DNA from: JAHRAW01 sp965203265
GTDB lineage: Bacteria > Pseudomonadota > Gammaproteobacteria > Arenicellales > Poriferihabitantaceae
Length of the DNA: 64,000 bases
Assembly: GCA_965203265.1 (NCBI GenBank)
Contig: CBDBBV010000002.1
Coordinates: 1,116,001 to 1,180,000, forward strand
Direction of reading: 5' to 3'
In this document: positions 44,005 through 53,700 of the stretch, piece by piece
Layout of the letters: the number at the start of each line of letters is the position of its first letter
Position numbering within the stretch: the stretch's first letter is position 1
Notes under the pieces: model-generated
What the model saw: only the letters and a program-made list of their open reading frames with translations
Databases searched by the model: none
Told to the model about the DNA's origin: nothing
Position numbers and translations under genes: made by a program

Positions 44005-45321
44005 TCAGGACAGACCTTCCAGCCGCAGGCGAATGATTTCGCCGGTAATGGCTTCCAGCTGGTCCAGTTCGACCAGCGCCCGATTCATGTTGCCCTCGCG
44101 GGTTTTTTGCGTGAGCATGATGATGGTTACGCTCTCATCCGGCCTTCCCTCCCCCTTTTGCAGGATGGTGTCGATGCTGATGCCGCCGTCGCCGAAAATG
44201 CGCGTGATCGCCGCCAGCACTCCGGGGCGGTTGCGCGCACACAGCCGCAGGTAATTAGCGGTTTCCACCTGCTCCACCGGCAAAATGGGCGAGGCCGCCA
44301 GCGAACCGGGCTGAAAGGCCAGATGGGGCACCCGATTCTCCGGATCGGTGGTGATGGCGCGCACCACATCCACCAGATCCGCCACCACCGAAGACGCGGT
44401 CGGCTCGGCACCGGCACCGGCGCCGCAATACAGGGTCGAACCGACCGCGTCCGCGCATACCAGTATCGCGTTCAGCACGCCGTTCACATTTGCGATCAGC
44501 CGGCGGCGGGGAATCAGCGCCGGATGCACCCGCAGTTCGATGCCGTCGGCGGCGCGCCGGGCAAGGCCGAGATGCTTGACGCGATAGCCGAGCTCGCGCG
44601 CGTAGGCGATGTCCTCGGCGGCCACCGCGGTTATGCCCTCTATGTGTACTTTGTCGAATTGCAGCGGGATACCGAAGGCGATGGAGGCGAGGATGGTGAG
44701 CTTGTGGGCGGCGTCTATGCCCTCAATGTCGAACGCCGGATCCGCCTCGGCATAACCCAACGCCTGCGCCTCCGCCAGAACCTCGTCGAAGCCCCGTGCG
44801 TCCTCCTCCATGCGGCTCAGAATGTAGTTGGAGGTGCCGTTGATGATGCCCGCAAGCCATTCGATGCGATTGCCCGCCAGCCCCTCGCGTATCGACTTGA
44901 TCACCGGAATGCCGCCGGCCACCGCCGCCTCGAAGGCCACCATCACCCCCTGCCGCTGGGCGCTGGCGAAAATGGCGTTGCCGTGCAGCGCGATCAGCGC
45001 CTTGTTGGCGGTAACCACGTGCTTGCCGTTGTCGATCGCCCGCAACACCGCTTGCCGCGCGATGTCGTCTCCGCCGATCAGCTCGACCACGATGTCGATG
45101 CCGGGGTCGTTGACGATCTCGAACGGGTCGGCGGTGAGGGGGAGATGCGCGCAACCGAGCGCGGGCGGGCGGGCGCGCGCCGGATCGCGCACCGCCGCCT
45201 TGACCACGCGAATGTCGCGCCCGGCTCGCCTGCTGATTTCATCCGCGTTCCTGCGCAGCACTCCGAGGGTGCCGCCGCCGACGGTACCGAGGCCCAACAG
45301 CCCCACATTGACAGCCTTCAC
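44005..45321 (-). CDS. hom: Homoserine dehydrogenase
   Basis: This 438-residue monofunctional enzyme has an N-terminal NAD(P) fold (VGLLGLGTVGGGTLGVL), the homoserine dehydrogenase core with NGTSNYILSRMEEDARGFDEVLAEAQALGYAEADP-type active-site helix (near 185-220), and a C-terminal ACT domain (about 350-430, LRLCARNRPGVLAAITRIF) for threonine feedback. It reduces aspartate semialdehyde to homoserine for threonine and methionine. It reads divergently from the Mth938 gene and toward recJ. Confidence 0.96.
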   Translation of the reverse strand: MKAVNVGLLGLGTVGGGTLGVLRRNADEISRRAGRDIRVVKAAVRDPARARPPALGCAHLPLTADPFEIVNDPGIDIVVELIGGDDIARQAVLRAIDNGKHVVTANKALIALHGNAIFASAQRQGVMVAFEAAVAGGIPVIKSIREGLAGNRIEWLAGIINGTSNYILSRMEEDARGFDEVLAEAQALGYAEADPAFDIEGIDAAHKLTILASIAFGIPLQFDKVHIEGITAVAAEDIAYARELGYRVKHLGLARRAADGIELRVHPALIPRRRLIANVNGVLNAILVCADAVGSTLYCGAGAGAEPTASSVVADLVDVVRAITTDPENRVPHLAFQPGSLAASPILPVEQVETANYLRLCARNRPGVLAAITRIFGDGGISIDTILQKGEGRPDESVTIIMLTQKTREGNMNRALVELDQLEAITGEIIRLRLEGLS

Positions 45322-45353
45322 TGGAAAATTCTGTGGAAGTCCGAAGGGGCGGT

Positions 45354-45361
45354 GTTATAAC
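45354..45361. promoter_or_regulatory. Palindromic -10 shared by divergent hom and Mth938-domain genes
   Basis: GTTATAAC is a perfect palindrome and provides a TATAAC -10 on both strands. Predicted starts are 33 bases from the hom ATG and 31 bases from the ATG at 45392. A GTGGAA -35-like element is present on the plus strand at 45333; none is clear on the minus strand. Confidence 0.4.
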
Positions 45362-45391
45362 ATGAAAGGGAAACATGAAGCGCCGACTTCC

Positions 45392-45787
45392 ATGAAACTG
45401 CACCTCGACAATCGAACGGATGCCCTGCTGGTGCATTCCTGCGCCCTCGCCGCCGTTGCCGACACCGATAGCGGGCGCCATCGCATCAAGATCGCCGACA
45501 AATGGTATGACCACAGTTTGCTGCTGACCGCCCAATCTGTGCAAATCTGGGATGTGGCGGAGGCGTCCGCCTTGCGCGCGGCGCATTTCCGGCAACTGGC
45601 CGAACTCGGCGTGGAGGTGATACTGCTCGGCACCGGCAAACGCGCCGTTTTCCCCCCGCCGGCTCTCACCCAACCCCTCATGGGCAAGCGCATCGGGCTG
45701 GAAGTGATGGACACCGCCGCCGCCTGCCGCACCTACAATGTGCTGGCGGCGGACGGCAGATCGGTGGCGGCGGCCCTGATCGCTTGA
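45392..45787 (+). CDS. Mth938-like (DUF498) domain protein
   Basis: This 131-residue protein has the small Mth938/NDUFAF3-like fold, recognisable from LGVEVILLGTGKRAVFPPPAL and GLEVMDTAAACRTYNVLAADGR. The biochemical role in bacteria is unclear; the eukaryotic relative NDUFAF3 is a complex I assembly factor. ATG at 45392 is preferred to the in-frame ATG at 45362, because the latter overlaps the predicted -10. It ends ten bases before the convergent pdxJ. Confidence 0.85.
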   Translation: MKLHLDNRTDALLVHSCALAAVADTDSGRHRIKIADKWYDHSLLLTAQSVQIWDVAEASALRAAHFRQLAELGVEVILLGTGKRAVFPPPALTQPLMGKRIGLEVMDTAAACRTYNVLAADGRSVAAALIA

Positions 45788-45797
45788 TTCACCCGAT

Positions 45798-46571
45798 TCA
45801 CCCGACCCTCTGGCCGCGCCGCGCCGCCAGCATCAGCCGCTTCATCTCCCCCACGGCGCGCGCAAACCCCACCGCCAGCGCCCGCGCCACAATCCCGTGG
45901 CCGATGTTCAGCTCCTTGATCTGCGCGATCGCCGCGATCGCCTGCACATTGTCGTAATGCAGACCGTGCCCGGCATGAACCACCAGCCCCAATTCATCGG
46001 CATAGCGTGCGGCGGAGACGATCTCGTCCAATTCCCGCTGCCTCCCCGCGCCCGCGCTCGGCGGCGCATCGGCATACCGCCCAGTGTGCAGTTCGACCAC
46101 CGGCGCGCCCACCTCTCGGCTGGCCTCGATCTGCCGCGGGTCGGGGTCGATGAACAGCGACACGCGAATGCCCGCCTCCCCCAACTCGGCCACCAGATCG
46201 GCAATGGCGGCGCGCCGGGCGAGCACATCGAGGCCGCCCTCGGTGGTCAGCTCGGCGCGGCGTTCGGGCACGATGCAGGCGTCGGCGGGCGCCACCTTGA
46301 GGGCGAACTCGCGCATTTCCTCGGTGGCCGCCATCTCCAGATTGAGTTTGCTGCGGGTGCGCCGCGCCATCTCCCATACATCCGCCTCGACAATGTGCCG
46401 CCGATCCTCGCGCAGGTGCATGGTAATGCCGTCCGCGCCAGCCGCTTCCGCCTCGAGGGCGATCTGCACCGGATCGGGATACGCCGTGCCGCGCGCTTGG
46501 CGGATGGTGGCGACATGATCCACATTGACGCCCAGATGGATGGAGGGGGATCGGTTGGAATGGGCGGCCAT
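45798..46571 (-). CDS. pdxJ: Pyridoxine 5'-phosphate synthase
   Basis: This 257-residue TIM-barrel enzyme has LGVNVDHVATIRQARGTAYPDP, GITMHLREDRRHI, and VVHAGHGLHYDNV, the substrate-binding and catalytic blocks of PdxJ. It condenses 1-deoxyxylulose 5-phosphate and 3-amino-2-oxopropyl phosphate to PNP in vitamin B6 synthesis. The start is ATG at 46571; the 25 upstream codons in frame are not conserved. It is divergent from the first poly(C) autotransporter. Confidence 0.95.
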   Translation of the reverse strand: MAAHSNRSPSIHLGVNVDHVATIRQARGTAYPDPVQIALEAEAAGADGITMHLREDRRHIVEADVWEMARRTRSKLNLEMAATEEMREFALKVAPADACIVPERRAELTTEGGLDVLARRAAIADLVAELGEAGIRVSLFIDPDPRQIEASREVGAPVVELHTGRYADAPPSAGAGRQRELDEIVSAARYADELGLVVHAGHGLHYDNVQAIAAIAQIKELNIGHGIVARALAVGFARAVGEMKRLMLAARRGQRVG

Positions 46572-46772
46572 TTGCGCTTCTCGCTCGTGATTCGGGTTCG
46601 GGTAGGAAACGCCGAATGCTACCCCATTGCCGCCCGAATTGCCCACCTGCGGCGCAAACGGCAGCGCCCGCGCGCGCCGATTTTGCCGCCCTGCAACCCC
46701 CGCTTCGTGGGAAACATCGCCAAAATCAGCCGGAATCGGCCATGCAAAAATGGCCCCACATCGTACAAGGCC

Positions 46773-46800
46773 TTGCCAAACGGCGTGAAATAGCTATAAT
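46773..46800 (+). promoter_or_regulatory. Promoter of autotransporter copy 1
   Basis: TTGCCA (46773-46778), a 16-base spacer and TATAAT (46795-46800). The leader is about 65 bases to the ATG at 46871. Confidence 0.7.
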
Positions 46801-46870
46801 CTGCCCCTTCACCGTGAAATTCCTCGGCGAGTCATCCGGCCGCCGCAACCCATTCTTGAGGTATGAAATC

Positions 46871-49800
46871 ATGAACATTCAGCGACTGATCGGCTCAATT
46901 TTCCGGTTCACCCCAATAGACCGTTCCGTTCGATTTGCTGCCGCCGCCTGCGCTGTCGGTGGGAATTTGAACATAACCCCCCCCCCCCCCCCCCCTTCTC
47001 TACTGAGAGCCGACTCGGCGGGAGGCACGATGCTCCCGCATAGATCGCATTCCGCCCCATCCCGTTCGCGCCGCCTCGTTCGTCTCCCCGCGCTGTTGTT
47101 CGGCGCGTTTGCCCTGCTGGCGGCGGGGCTGGCGCATTCGCAAACGACGGCGTTCATTAGTACTACGCCTGGTGGGACGGTGCTGGTAAAAACGGAGGGC
47201 GAAACCCAAAACTACATCGGCACCGTGGGCAATGTCGTAGTGGATCAAACAATTACTCTTCGCTTCGGCGTTTCCGGCACAAACCATACGGCATCGAATG
47301 ATGATTACGCGATAACTGATGGGAACGGCAATCCTCTGAGCGAGGTTGTTCTGACTTTTTCGAATACATCCGTCTCGTCAAACCAATCACAAACCTTCAA
47401 CTTTGCGGTGGAAATTGTGGATGACGATCTTTGCGAATTTAAAGAAAGCATTTCCCTTATGGTCAGTACCACTGCCGCAGTTTCAGGTTCTTCAGTCTCC
47501 ACCCCCTCTTACAATTTCAATATAGATGTTCCTGCCAATGACGGCGGGCCCGGGGCGTGTCGCAACCCCGTGTCGCCCAGAGCGGGCTTTCGGGCGGTCT
47601 GGGAATCGACACTGACGGTGGATGATGACAGCCGCGCAACCACAACTCGGGGATGCGGCGATTTCCCCGCTGCCGCTAACGTGAACGTCTGTTCCATGGC
47701 GCTCACTGAAGATGAATTCACACTCGGCGGCACGGAATTCACTGTTACCGATCTGTATTACGGAGCTGGGGCTGGGCAGAGGAGATTGCATCTATGGGTA
47801 AGCGGTAGCGGTGCCTTGCCGGCCGACAGCCCCCTGCGCACATCGGATTGGGTGTTGCGGATTGGCGACAATACCATAAACGGTGTAAAGTCGTTCGCCA
47901 AGACGAATGGCTCGTTTGCATCGAACAGACACAGTATTGACTGGAACCTCACAAGGGGACCTGGGGACTCCCCCAACTTCTTGTTTTGGGGAACCGGCGC
48001 CCAACTCGGCGTGCGCTTGGAGATAGCCGCATCCACCGTTACAACTATGAGCGCACTAGCGGCGAACGGCAGCACGGATGGAAACAACTTTTCTTCCTCC
48101 CTCACCCTGACTCCCTCGTTCTCCGAGGAACAACTCGCCTACTCGGCCTTCGTATCCCCCGATGTAACCCATGTACAACTGACGCCCGCCACAACCCACA
48201 GCGGCGCATCCGTTCAAGTGGGCAAACCCGGCAATCTGGCGGCGGTGGCCGCCAACGCGGACAGTGTGGCCATTACGCTCACTGTAGGCACCAACACCAT
48301 CCTCGCCGTGGTAACCGCCGAGGACACCTCCTCGCAGCAGACCTACACGCTAACCGTAACGCGCGCCGCGCCGTCCGACGACTCCGGCCTGCGCGAGTTG
48401 GCGGTGAGTGGCGCCGCCGGTGCCAACGGCACCTATATGCCGCAGACCCTCACCCCGGCCTTCTCCGCGAGCAACCTCGCATACCGCATCGAAGTGCCCA
48501 ACGACCTGACTCACATCAAGATAACGCCGACCGCATCCGACTCCGGCGCGACCATCGAGGCGGGCCTGAGCAGTAGCCTATCGTCCATTGCCGGCGGCAC
48601 TGCGAGCGCCGCCATCGGCCTCGTCGAGGGCGAAAACCTCGTCAATGTAAAGGTAACGGCCTCGGACAGTACGACCATTCGCACCTACACGCTAACGGTA
48701 ACTCGGAGGGAGGCGCCGAGTACGCTGGAATTGTCGGCGAATCCGCAGGAAATTCCGCAGAGCCGGATGTCAACCATAACGGCGACACTGGGCGCCCCGG
48801 CGCTGAGTAGCGGTGCCACGGTAACCTTCACCTTCAACGGCGATGCGGTTCGCGGCAGTGGCGCCGATGCCGACTACGATGTGGATACCGATACCATCAC
48901 AATCAAAGGTAGCCAACTCAGCGGCGAATTCACAATCACGGCGTCGCCGAACGCCCGAGTCGATCGCTCCATCATCCTCACGGCAAGCGTTACCACCGGC
49001 TCCCTGTCGTTTTCCACTGTGCAGGAACTCGAAATCACCTTCACGGCGGCGCGGATGGAGCGCTTGCACGAGGCGGTTCTCCCCGAAGTGGCGCGCGCCG
49101 TGGCCGGTCGGGTAACCGGCGCGATTTCGGCGCGGGTGGGGGCGGTATGGCGCGGCGGCGGGAACGGTGCCTCGGCCAATCTCGGCGGTCAAAATACGTT
49201 GGCGGGCGCCTTGCAAACCCATGCACCGGGCTTGGTCAACGACGGTCGCCCGATGCGCGACCTGCTCGATGGCTCCGATTTCGTCCTGCCGTTCCACACC
49301 AGAGAAGAGGGCGGCGGCCTGCGCAATACCTCCCTGTGGGGTAGCGGCGAATACCGCAATTTCTCCGGTGATAATGACGGCGTGGAATTCGAAGGCAGTT
49401 TGTACGGCGCACAAATCGGTGTGGATTCCAAAGTGCGCGACAACCTGCTGGCCGGGGTGGCGCTGTCGTGGAGTCAGGGTGAGTTGGAATACGAGGATAG
49501 CGGCAGTGGCCGAACCAGTCAGGGCGACTACGAAATCGACTTACTCGCCATCCACCCCTACCTCAGCTGGCGTTCCGCGCAGATGGATTGGTGGGGCACC
49601 GTCGGCTACGGCACGGGCGAAGCGGAAATTACTCCGGATGAAGGCGAATCTTCCGCCAACGATGTAACCCTGCAATCCGTGAGTTTGGGCGGCAGTGGCC
49701 TGCTGTGGTCGCGCGATGATGCCAATATGCGCCTCAAGGGGGAAATCACGCGCGCCGATTTGTCGGTGGACAGAAGCGCCCAAGTTGCCGCCGTGGACGT

Positions 49801-50449
49801 GTCAACCACCCTGATTCGATTTGCCGCCGAGGCGAGTAGCACCCGCCCCTTGCATAACGGCGGCCACCTATCGCCATCCATTTCCCTCGGCCTACGCCAC
49901 GACGGCGGAGACGGCGTAGACGGCAACACCAGCACCGGCGCGGAATTCCACGGCACCATGCGCTACGCCAACCCGAAAACCGGCTGGAACGCGGAAACCT
50001 CGGTGCACGCCCTACTCGGCCGCAGCGACTACGAGGAATGGGGCATACAAGCCTCCCTACGCCTATCCCCCAGCGTAGGCGGCCACGGCCTGTCCTTCGT
50101 GATGCGCCCCGGCTACGGCAACGGCGGCGGGGATGGCGGCAACGGCACCGAGCGAATCTGGTCGAACGGCCTAAACGAAACCACCTCGACCACCCCCGAC
50201 CCCAGCGGCCGACTGGAAATGAAATTGGGCTACGGCCTGTCGGCTCCGGGCAAGCGAGACGCCCTGCTGACTCCGTGGAGCGGCCTGACCTTGCACGATG
50301 ACGGCAAACTGTATCGCATGGGGTTGGATTGGGCCGCCGGCGGGTCGTCCCCGTTCACCCTGCGTTTGCACGGAGAACGCCGCGAGCATGGAGCCGAGCG
50401 CGCGGATGCCGACCACGCGGTTATATTGAAGGGCGAGGCGCGTTTCTGA
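46871..50449 (+). CDS. Poly(C)-containing autotransporter, copy 1 (in-frame phase)
   Basis: The in-frame product is 1192 residues. Residues 1-35 form a leader (MNIQRLIGSIFRFTPIDR onward), then Thr-Pro6 from a 19-C tract. The signal peptide starts at the internal Met54 (SRSRRLVRLPALLFGAFALL, ending AHSQ). Then come a Calx-beta-like module (about 95-225), a WESTLTV module with a CGDF/VCS cysteine pair (239-390), two cadherin-like beta-sandwich repeats (about 394-500 and 505-614), an Ig-like module (617-727), the linker LHEAVLPEVARAVAGRV and an outer-membrane barrel ending ARF. The internal ATG at 47030 has GGGAGG four bases upstream and would give the signal peptide directly. One base lost or gained in the tract unlinks the leader. 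Ligand unknown. Confidence 0.88.
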   Translation: MNIQRLIGSIFRFTPIDRSVRFAAAACAVGGNLNITPPPPPPSLLRADSAGGTMLPHRSHSAPSRSRRLVRLPALLFGAFALLAAGLAHSQTTAFISTTPGGTVLVKTEGETQNYIGTVGNVVVDQTITLRFGVSGTNHTASNDDYAITDGNGNPLSEVVLTFSNTSVSSNQSQTFNFAVEIVDDDLCEFKESISLMVSTTAAVSGSSVSTPSYNFNIDVPANDGGPGACRNPVSPRAGFRAVWESTLTVDDDSRATTTRGCGDFPAAANVNVCSMALTEDEFTLGGTEFTVTDLYYGAGAGQRRLHLWVSGSGALPADSPLRTSDWVLRIGDNTINGVKSFAKTNGSFASNRHSIDWNLTRGPGDSPNFLFWGTGAQLGVRLEIAASTVTTMSALAANGSTDGNNFSSSLTLTPSFSEEQLAYSAFVSPDVTHVQLTPATTHSGASVQVGKPGNLAAVAANADSVAITLTVGTNTILAVVTAEDTSSQQTYTLTVTRAAPSDDSGLRELAVSGAAGANGTYMPQTLTPAFSASNLAYRIEVPNDLTHIKITPTASDSGATIEAGLSSSLSSIAGGTASAAIGLVEGENLVNVKVTASDSTTIRTYTLTVTRREAPSTLELSANPQEIPQSRMSTITATLGAPALSSGATVTFTFNGDAVRGSGADADYDVDTDTITIKGSQLSGEFTITASPNARVDRSIILTASVTTGSLSFSTVQELEITFTAARMERLHEAVLPEVARAVAGRVTGAISARVGAVWRGGGNGASANLGGQNTLAGALQTHAPGLVNDGRPMRDLLDGSDFVLPFHTREEGGGLRNTSLWGSGEYRNFSGDNDGVEFEGSLYGAQIGVDSKVRDNLLAGVALSWSQGELEYEDSGSGRTSQGDYEIDLLAIHPYLSWRSAQMDWWGTVGYGTGEAEITPDEGESSANDVTLQSVSLGGSGLLWSRDDANMRLKGEITRADLSVDRSAQVAAVDVSTTLIRFAAEASSTRPLHNGGHLSPSISLGLRHDGGDGVDGNTSTGAEFHGTMRYANPKTGWNAETSVHALLGRSDYEEWGIQASLRLSPSVGGHGLSFVMRPGYGNGGGDGGNGTERIWSNGLNETTSTTPDPSGRLEMKLGYGLSAPGKRDALLTPWSGLTLHDDGKLYRMGLDWAAGGSSPFTLRLHGERREHGAERADADHAVILKGEARF
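46977..46995 (+). repeat. Poly(C) tract, 19 C, copy 1
   Basis: An uninterrupted run of 19 C inside the leader codons, ending 34 bases before the internal ATG. With 19 C the leader is fused to the signal peptide. In one shifted frame TGA at 47004 ends it; in the other TAG at 47041 ends it just past the internal start. Confidence 0.92.
47020..47032 (+). promoter_or_regulatory. Internal ribosome-binding site and start, copy 1
   Basis: GGGAGG, CACG, ATG: a strong Shine-Dalgarno four bases before an in-frame ATG at the beginning of a textbook signal peptide. The arrangement is identical in copies 3 and 4. Confidence 0.75.
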
Positions 50450-50526
50450 TATTCCGAGCGGTACAATCTGCGGGCGGCGGGGTGTCCATCCAACCGCCCG
50501 CCGTCCAAATCCCGTATACTTCCCCA
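48503..50526 (+). repeat. 2.0-kb near-identical repeat, first copy
   Basis: Matches 60309-62332 at a constant offset of 11806 bases, with only about a dozen mismatches seen by eye. It covers the last cadherin-like repeat, Ig-like module, barrel, stop codon and 77 bases of 3' flank. Confidence 0.9.
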
Positions 50527-50528
50527 TG

Positions 50529-50569
50529 TTGGCGGTGGCGAATTCCTCGGCTGCCGCCACCAATTTTTT
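50529..50569 (+). terminator. Rho-independent terminator after copy 1
   Basis: GGCGGTGGC pairs with GCCGCCACC (one C-A mismatch, one G-U), followed by a run of six T. Confidence 0.65.
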
Positions 50570-50592
50570 CAATTCCCAATGCCGAAAAGGGG

Positions 50593-50620
50593 TTGACAAG
50601 CGCCGCAAGTGGGCTACAAT
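50593..50620 (+). promoter_or_regulatory. Promoter of autotransporter copy 2
   Basis: Consensus TTGACA (50593-50598), a 16-base spacer and TACAAT (50615-50620). The leader is about 75 bases to ATG 50702. Confidence 0.75.
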
Positions 50621-50701
50621 CGCCAGCCTGAAGTGTAAATTGGCTGGTCGGCTGGGAAATCGACAATCGACTTTCACAACCATTTTTGCGAGGAGTCCGT
50701 C

Positions 50702-53700
50702 ATGAATAGTGTTTTCAATCAATCCGTCAACCTGAATGCAAATGAACATGAGAATACCCCCCCCCCCCCCCCCCCCCCTTCTAAGGGTTCAAGCCGGCGG
50801 GGACGTTTTGCCGGAGTCGGCTTTGCGCTGACGGCGGTATTTCTTGCGAGCATCGGCGGCTTCGCCGCGCCCGCCTCGGCCGATGTGCTGTTGAGCAACA
50901 TCGCGCAAACCACTCAGGCCGGGACAAAAAACCGCAGTGCAGGGGATAAGGTACTCCAAAAGTTCCGAACCGGTTTCCACAGCGAGGGCTACGCACTGAC
51001 AAGCATCGAGATCGGTTTTCAGGGGGCGGTGAACGCCGCCGACCTGCGCGTGGAAGTGTGGAGCGGGACAACTGCAGCCAGACCGGTTGCGAAATTCGTG
51101 GATTTGACGGTACCGGCGAGCGTCGAGGCAGGCTTTGTTACCTTCGCCGCGCCGGCAAACACCACGCTTGCCGCGAACACCAGCTATTTCGCATACATCT
51201 ACAGAGTTACTGGCAATACTTTACCGTTGAAATACACAGAATCCGCCGACCTCGATCCAGCCAACGCGGGCGGATGGAACTTCGAGACCTCTAGCACTGC
51301 GATTACCGCGAGCAATGCACTTACGTCGGTAGCACAGTACATACAGATGCGCGTCAACGGCACGCTCAAGAATCCACCTGCTGTGCCTACTACGCCGTCG
51401 ATCTGGTCGGCTACGCTGACCGTATCCGAGAACACGAATAGCAACCGGCGGCGAGGTTGCGGCACGCAATCGAATATGAGTTTCAACCTGACCGATTGCG
51501 CCACAGCGCTCACCGACAACACCGTCACCATCGACAATGTGGATTACACGATCACCCAGTTATATATCGACCGTAACGGCGGGAATACAGGAAGACTGGT
51601 ACTCCAGTTCGAACAGGTGATTCGCGACAACTTCCTCCTTTGGAATAGAGGAAGCAGCAATTTGGTATTCAACCTCGGTGAAAGCGCGTTCGATGTTTCA
51701 ACATACTCGTCCAGCCCAAAGTCCGAAACCGTACCAAGCGGCAAAGCAATGCTTTGGGGAACCTTCAGTGAGGGTAGTAATGATTGGTCAAAGGAATGGG
51801 CTGCTTTGGTCGTGGGCGGAACGATCTCGGTGAGTTTGGTGTATTCCGCCAACAACGACGCTTCTCTGAGCAATCTCAGCATAATCGGCAGCACGGACGG
51901 AAGCACCTTTTCCGCCACTCCCCCCCTCATCCCCGATTTCGATCCAGACACCCGCTCCTACGCGGCGGAGGTAGGCAGCGCGGTAACGCATGTAAAGTTG
52001 AAACCGACCGCGGGCGCCTTCAATCGGGCGACCGTCAAGGCGGGCAAGGCCGGCGAGATGCTGACCGCAGTTACCGGCGGCGAAAGTAACGCCATCACCC
52101 TGACTTACGGCGTCAACAACATGCAGATCGAGGTAGACGCTCTGGACGCCGTGCAAATGCGCACCTACACAGTGGCCATCACCCGCCTGCGGCCCGCCGT
52201 ATCCCTCTCGGCCAGGCCGAATCCGGTAACCGAAGGCAAACCCGTCACCATAACGGCCACCCTCGAGACGGCGCTTCCTGCGGATGTGGTCATCCAGCTG
52301 ACGCAGATCGCCGGTAGCGGCACCACCTCCAACGACTTCGGCACATTGGAGAGCATCACCATCCCAAGCGGCCAAACCAGTGCCACCGGCACCATCACCA
52401 CCACGGCGGATGACCCGGTCGCCACCAAAACCGTCACAGTCGCCCTCGGCACCCTGCCCGACACGGTACGCCGAGGCAGCACCGACTCGATAACCATAAC
52501 CATCAACGACGCCACCGTCGCCCCGAATGTGTCGCTGTCGGTTACGCCGAATCCGGTGCCCGAGGGGCAAACGGCAACGGTAACGGTAACGTTGTCGGAG
52601 ACGTTGACGACTGCGCAGAGCATCCCCATCACGCTGACTCCGTCCGCCGATCGCCCGCCGGAGTCCGACGACCACTCCCTTAGCATCACTTCCATCAGCG
52701 TGCCGGCCAACGAAACTACCGGCACGGCCACTTTCACCACCACGGCGGACGACGACAACGAGGATGAGATATTCACTGTGGCGCTCGGCACTCCCCTGCC
52801 GACCAAGGGTGCGGATAATTTCGTGCCGAACCCTACTGCGAACACCGTGTCGGTTACCATCCTCGACAACGATCCAACCAAACTGACCCTCACCGCCGAT
52901 CCCTTGCGCGTGATTCCGGGTGGAATGGCGACCATCAAAACGGCATTCGATAAACCGGCGTTGATCGATACCAATGTTACGCTGACCGCCAGCTATACCC
53001 ACCGGCCTCCGGCCAGCACCGGCACCTATACATTCGATACAACCACCCTCGCCATCGCCGGCGGTAGCATGGACAGCACCACCACCACCTTCACAGTGAG
53101 CGAGAACACCCCCGCCGGTACTCGTATCGAACTCACGGCGAGCGCCATGAGTAGCACCTACAAACTGGACGACTCCCGCGTGATCGAAGTGGTATCGCCG
53201 CTACAGGCCGAGCAACTGCACCAAGCCATCCTACCCGAAGTGGCGCGCGCCGTGGCAGGTCGGGTGACCAGCGCCATTTCCATGCGAGTGGGGCAGGTAT
53301 TGAACGGTAGCGGTGGGGGCGGCGGCAACACCGCCTCGGTCAACCTCGGCGGTCAGGGTACATTGGCGGGCGTCTTGCAAACTCATGCGCCGAGCCTGAT
53401 CAACGACGGCCGCCCGTTGCGCGACTTACTGCACGGCTCCGATTTCGTCTTGCCCTTGAACGGCGACGGCGGCGGCGGCGGTTCGCGCTCGCTCTCCTTG
53501 TGGGGCAGTGGCGAATACCGCAACCTCTCCGGCGAGGATGACAACGTCGAATTCGACGGCGATATGTACGGCGCACAAATCGGCGTGGACTCCGAAGTGC
53601 GCGAAAACATGCTGGCCGGCGTGGCCTTGTCGTGGAGTGAGGGCGAATTCGAATACGAAGACACAAACACCGGCGAAGGTCAGGGCGACTACGCGGTCGA

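Noticed and set aside
46616..46870. In-frame upstream extension of autotransporter copy 1 (and likewise 54653-54877 for copy 3)
   Set aside because: These contain the TTGCCA-16-TATAAT promoters and are not conserved between copies as protein; the ATGs at 46871 and 54878 have homologous contexts.
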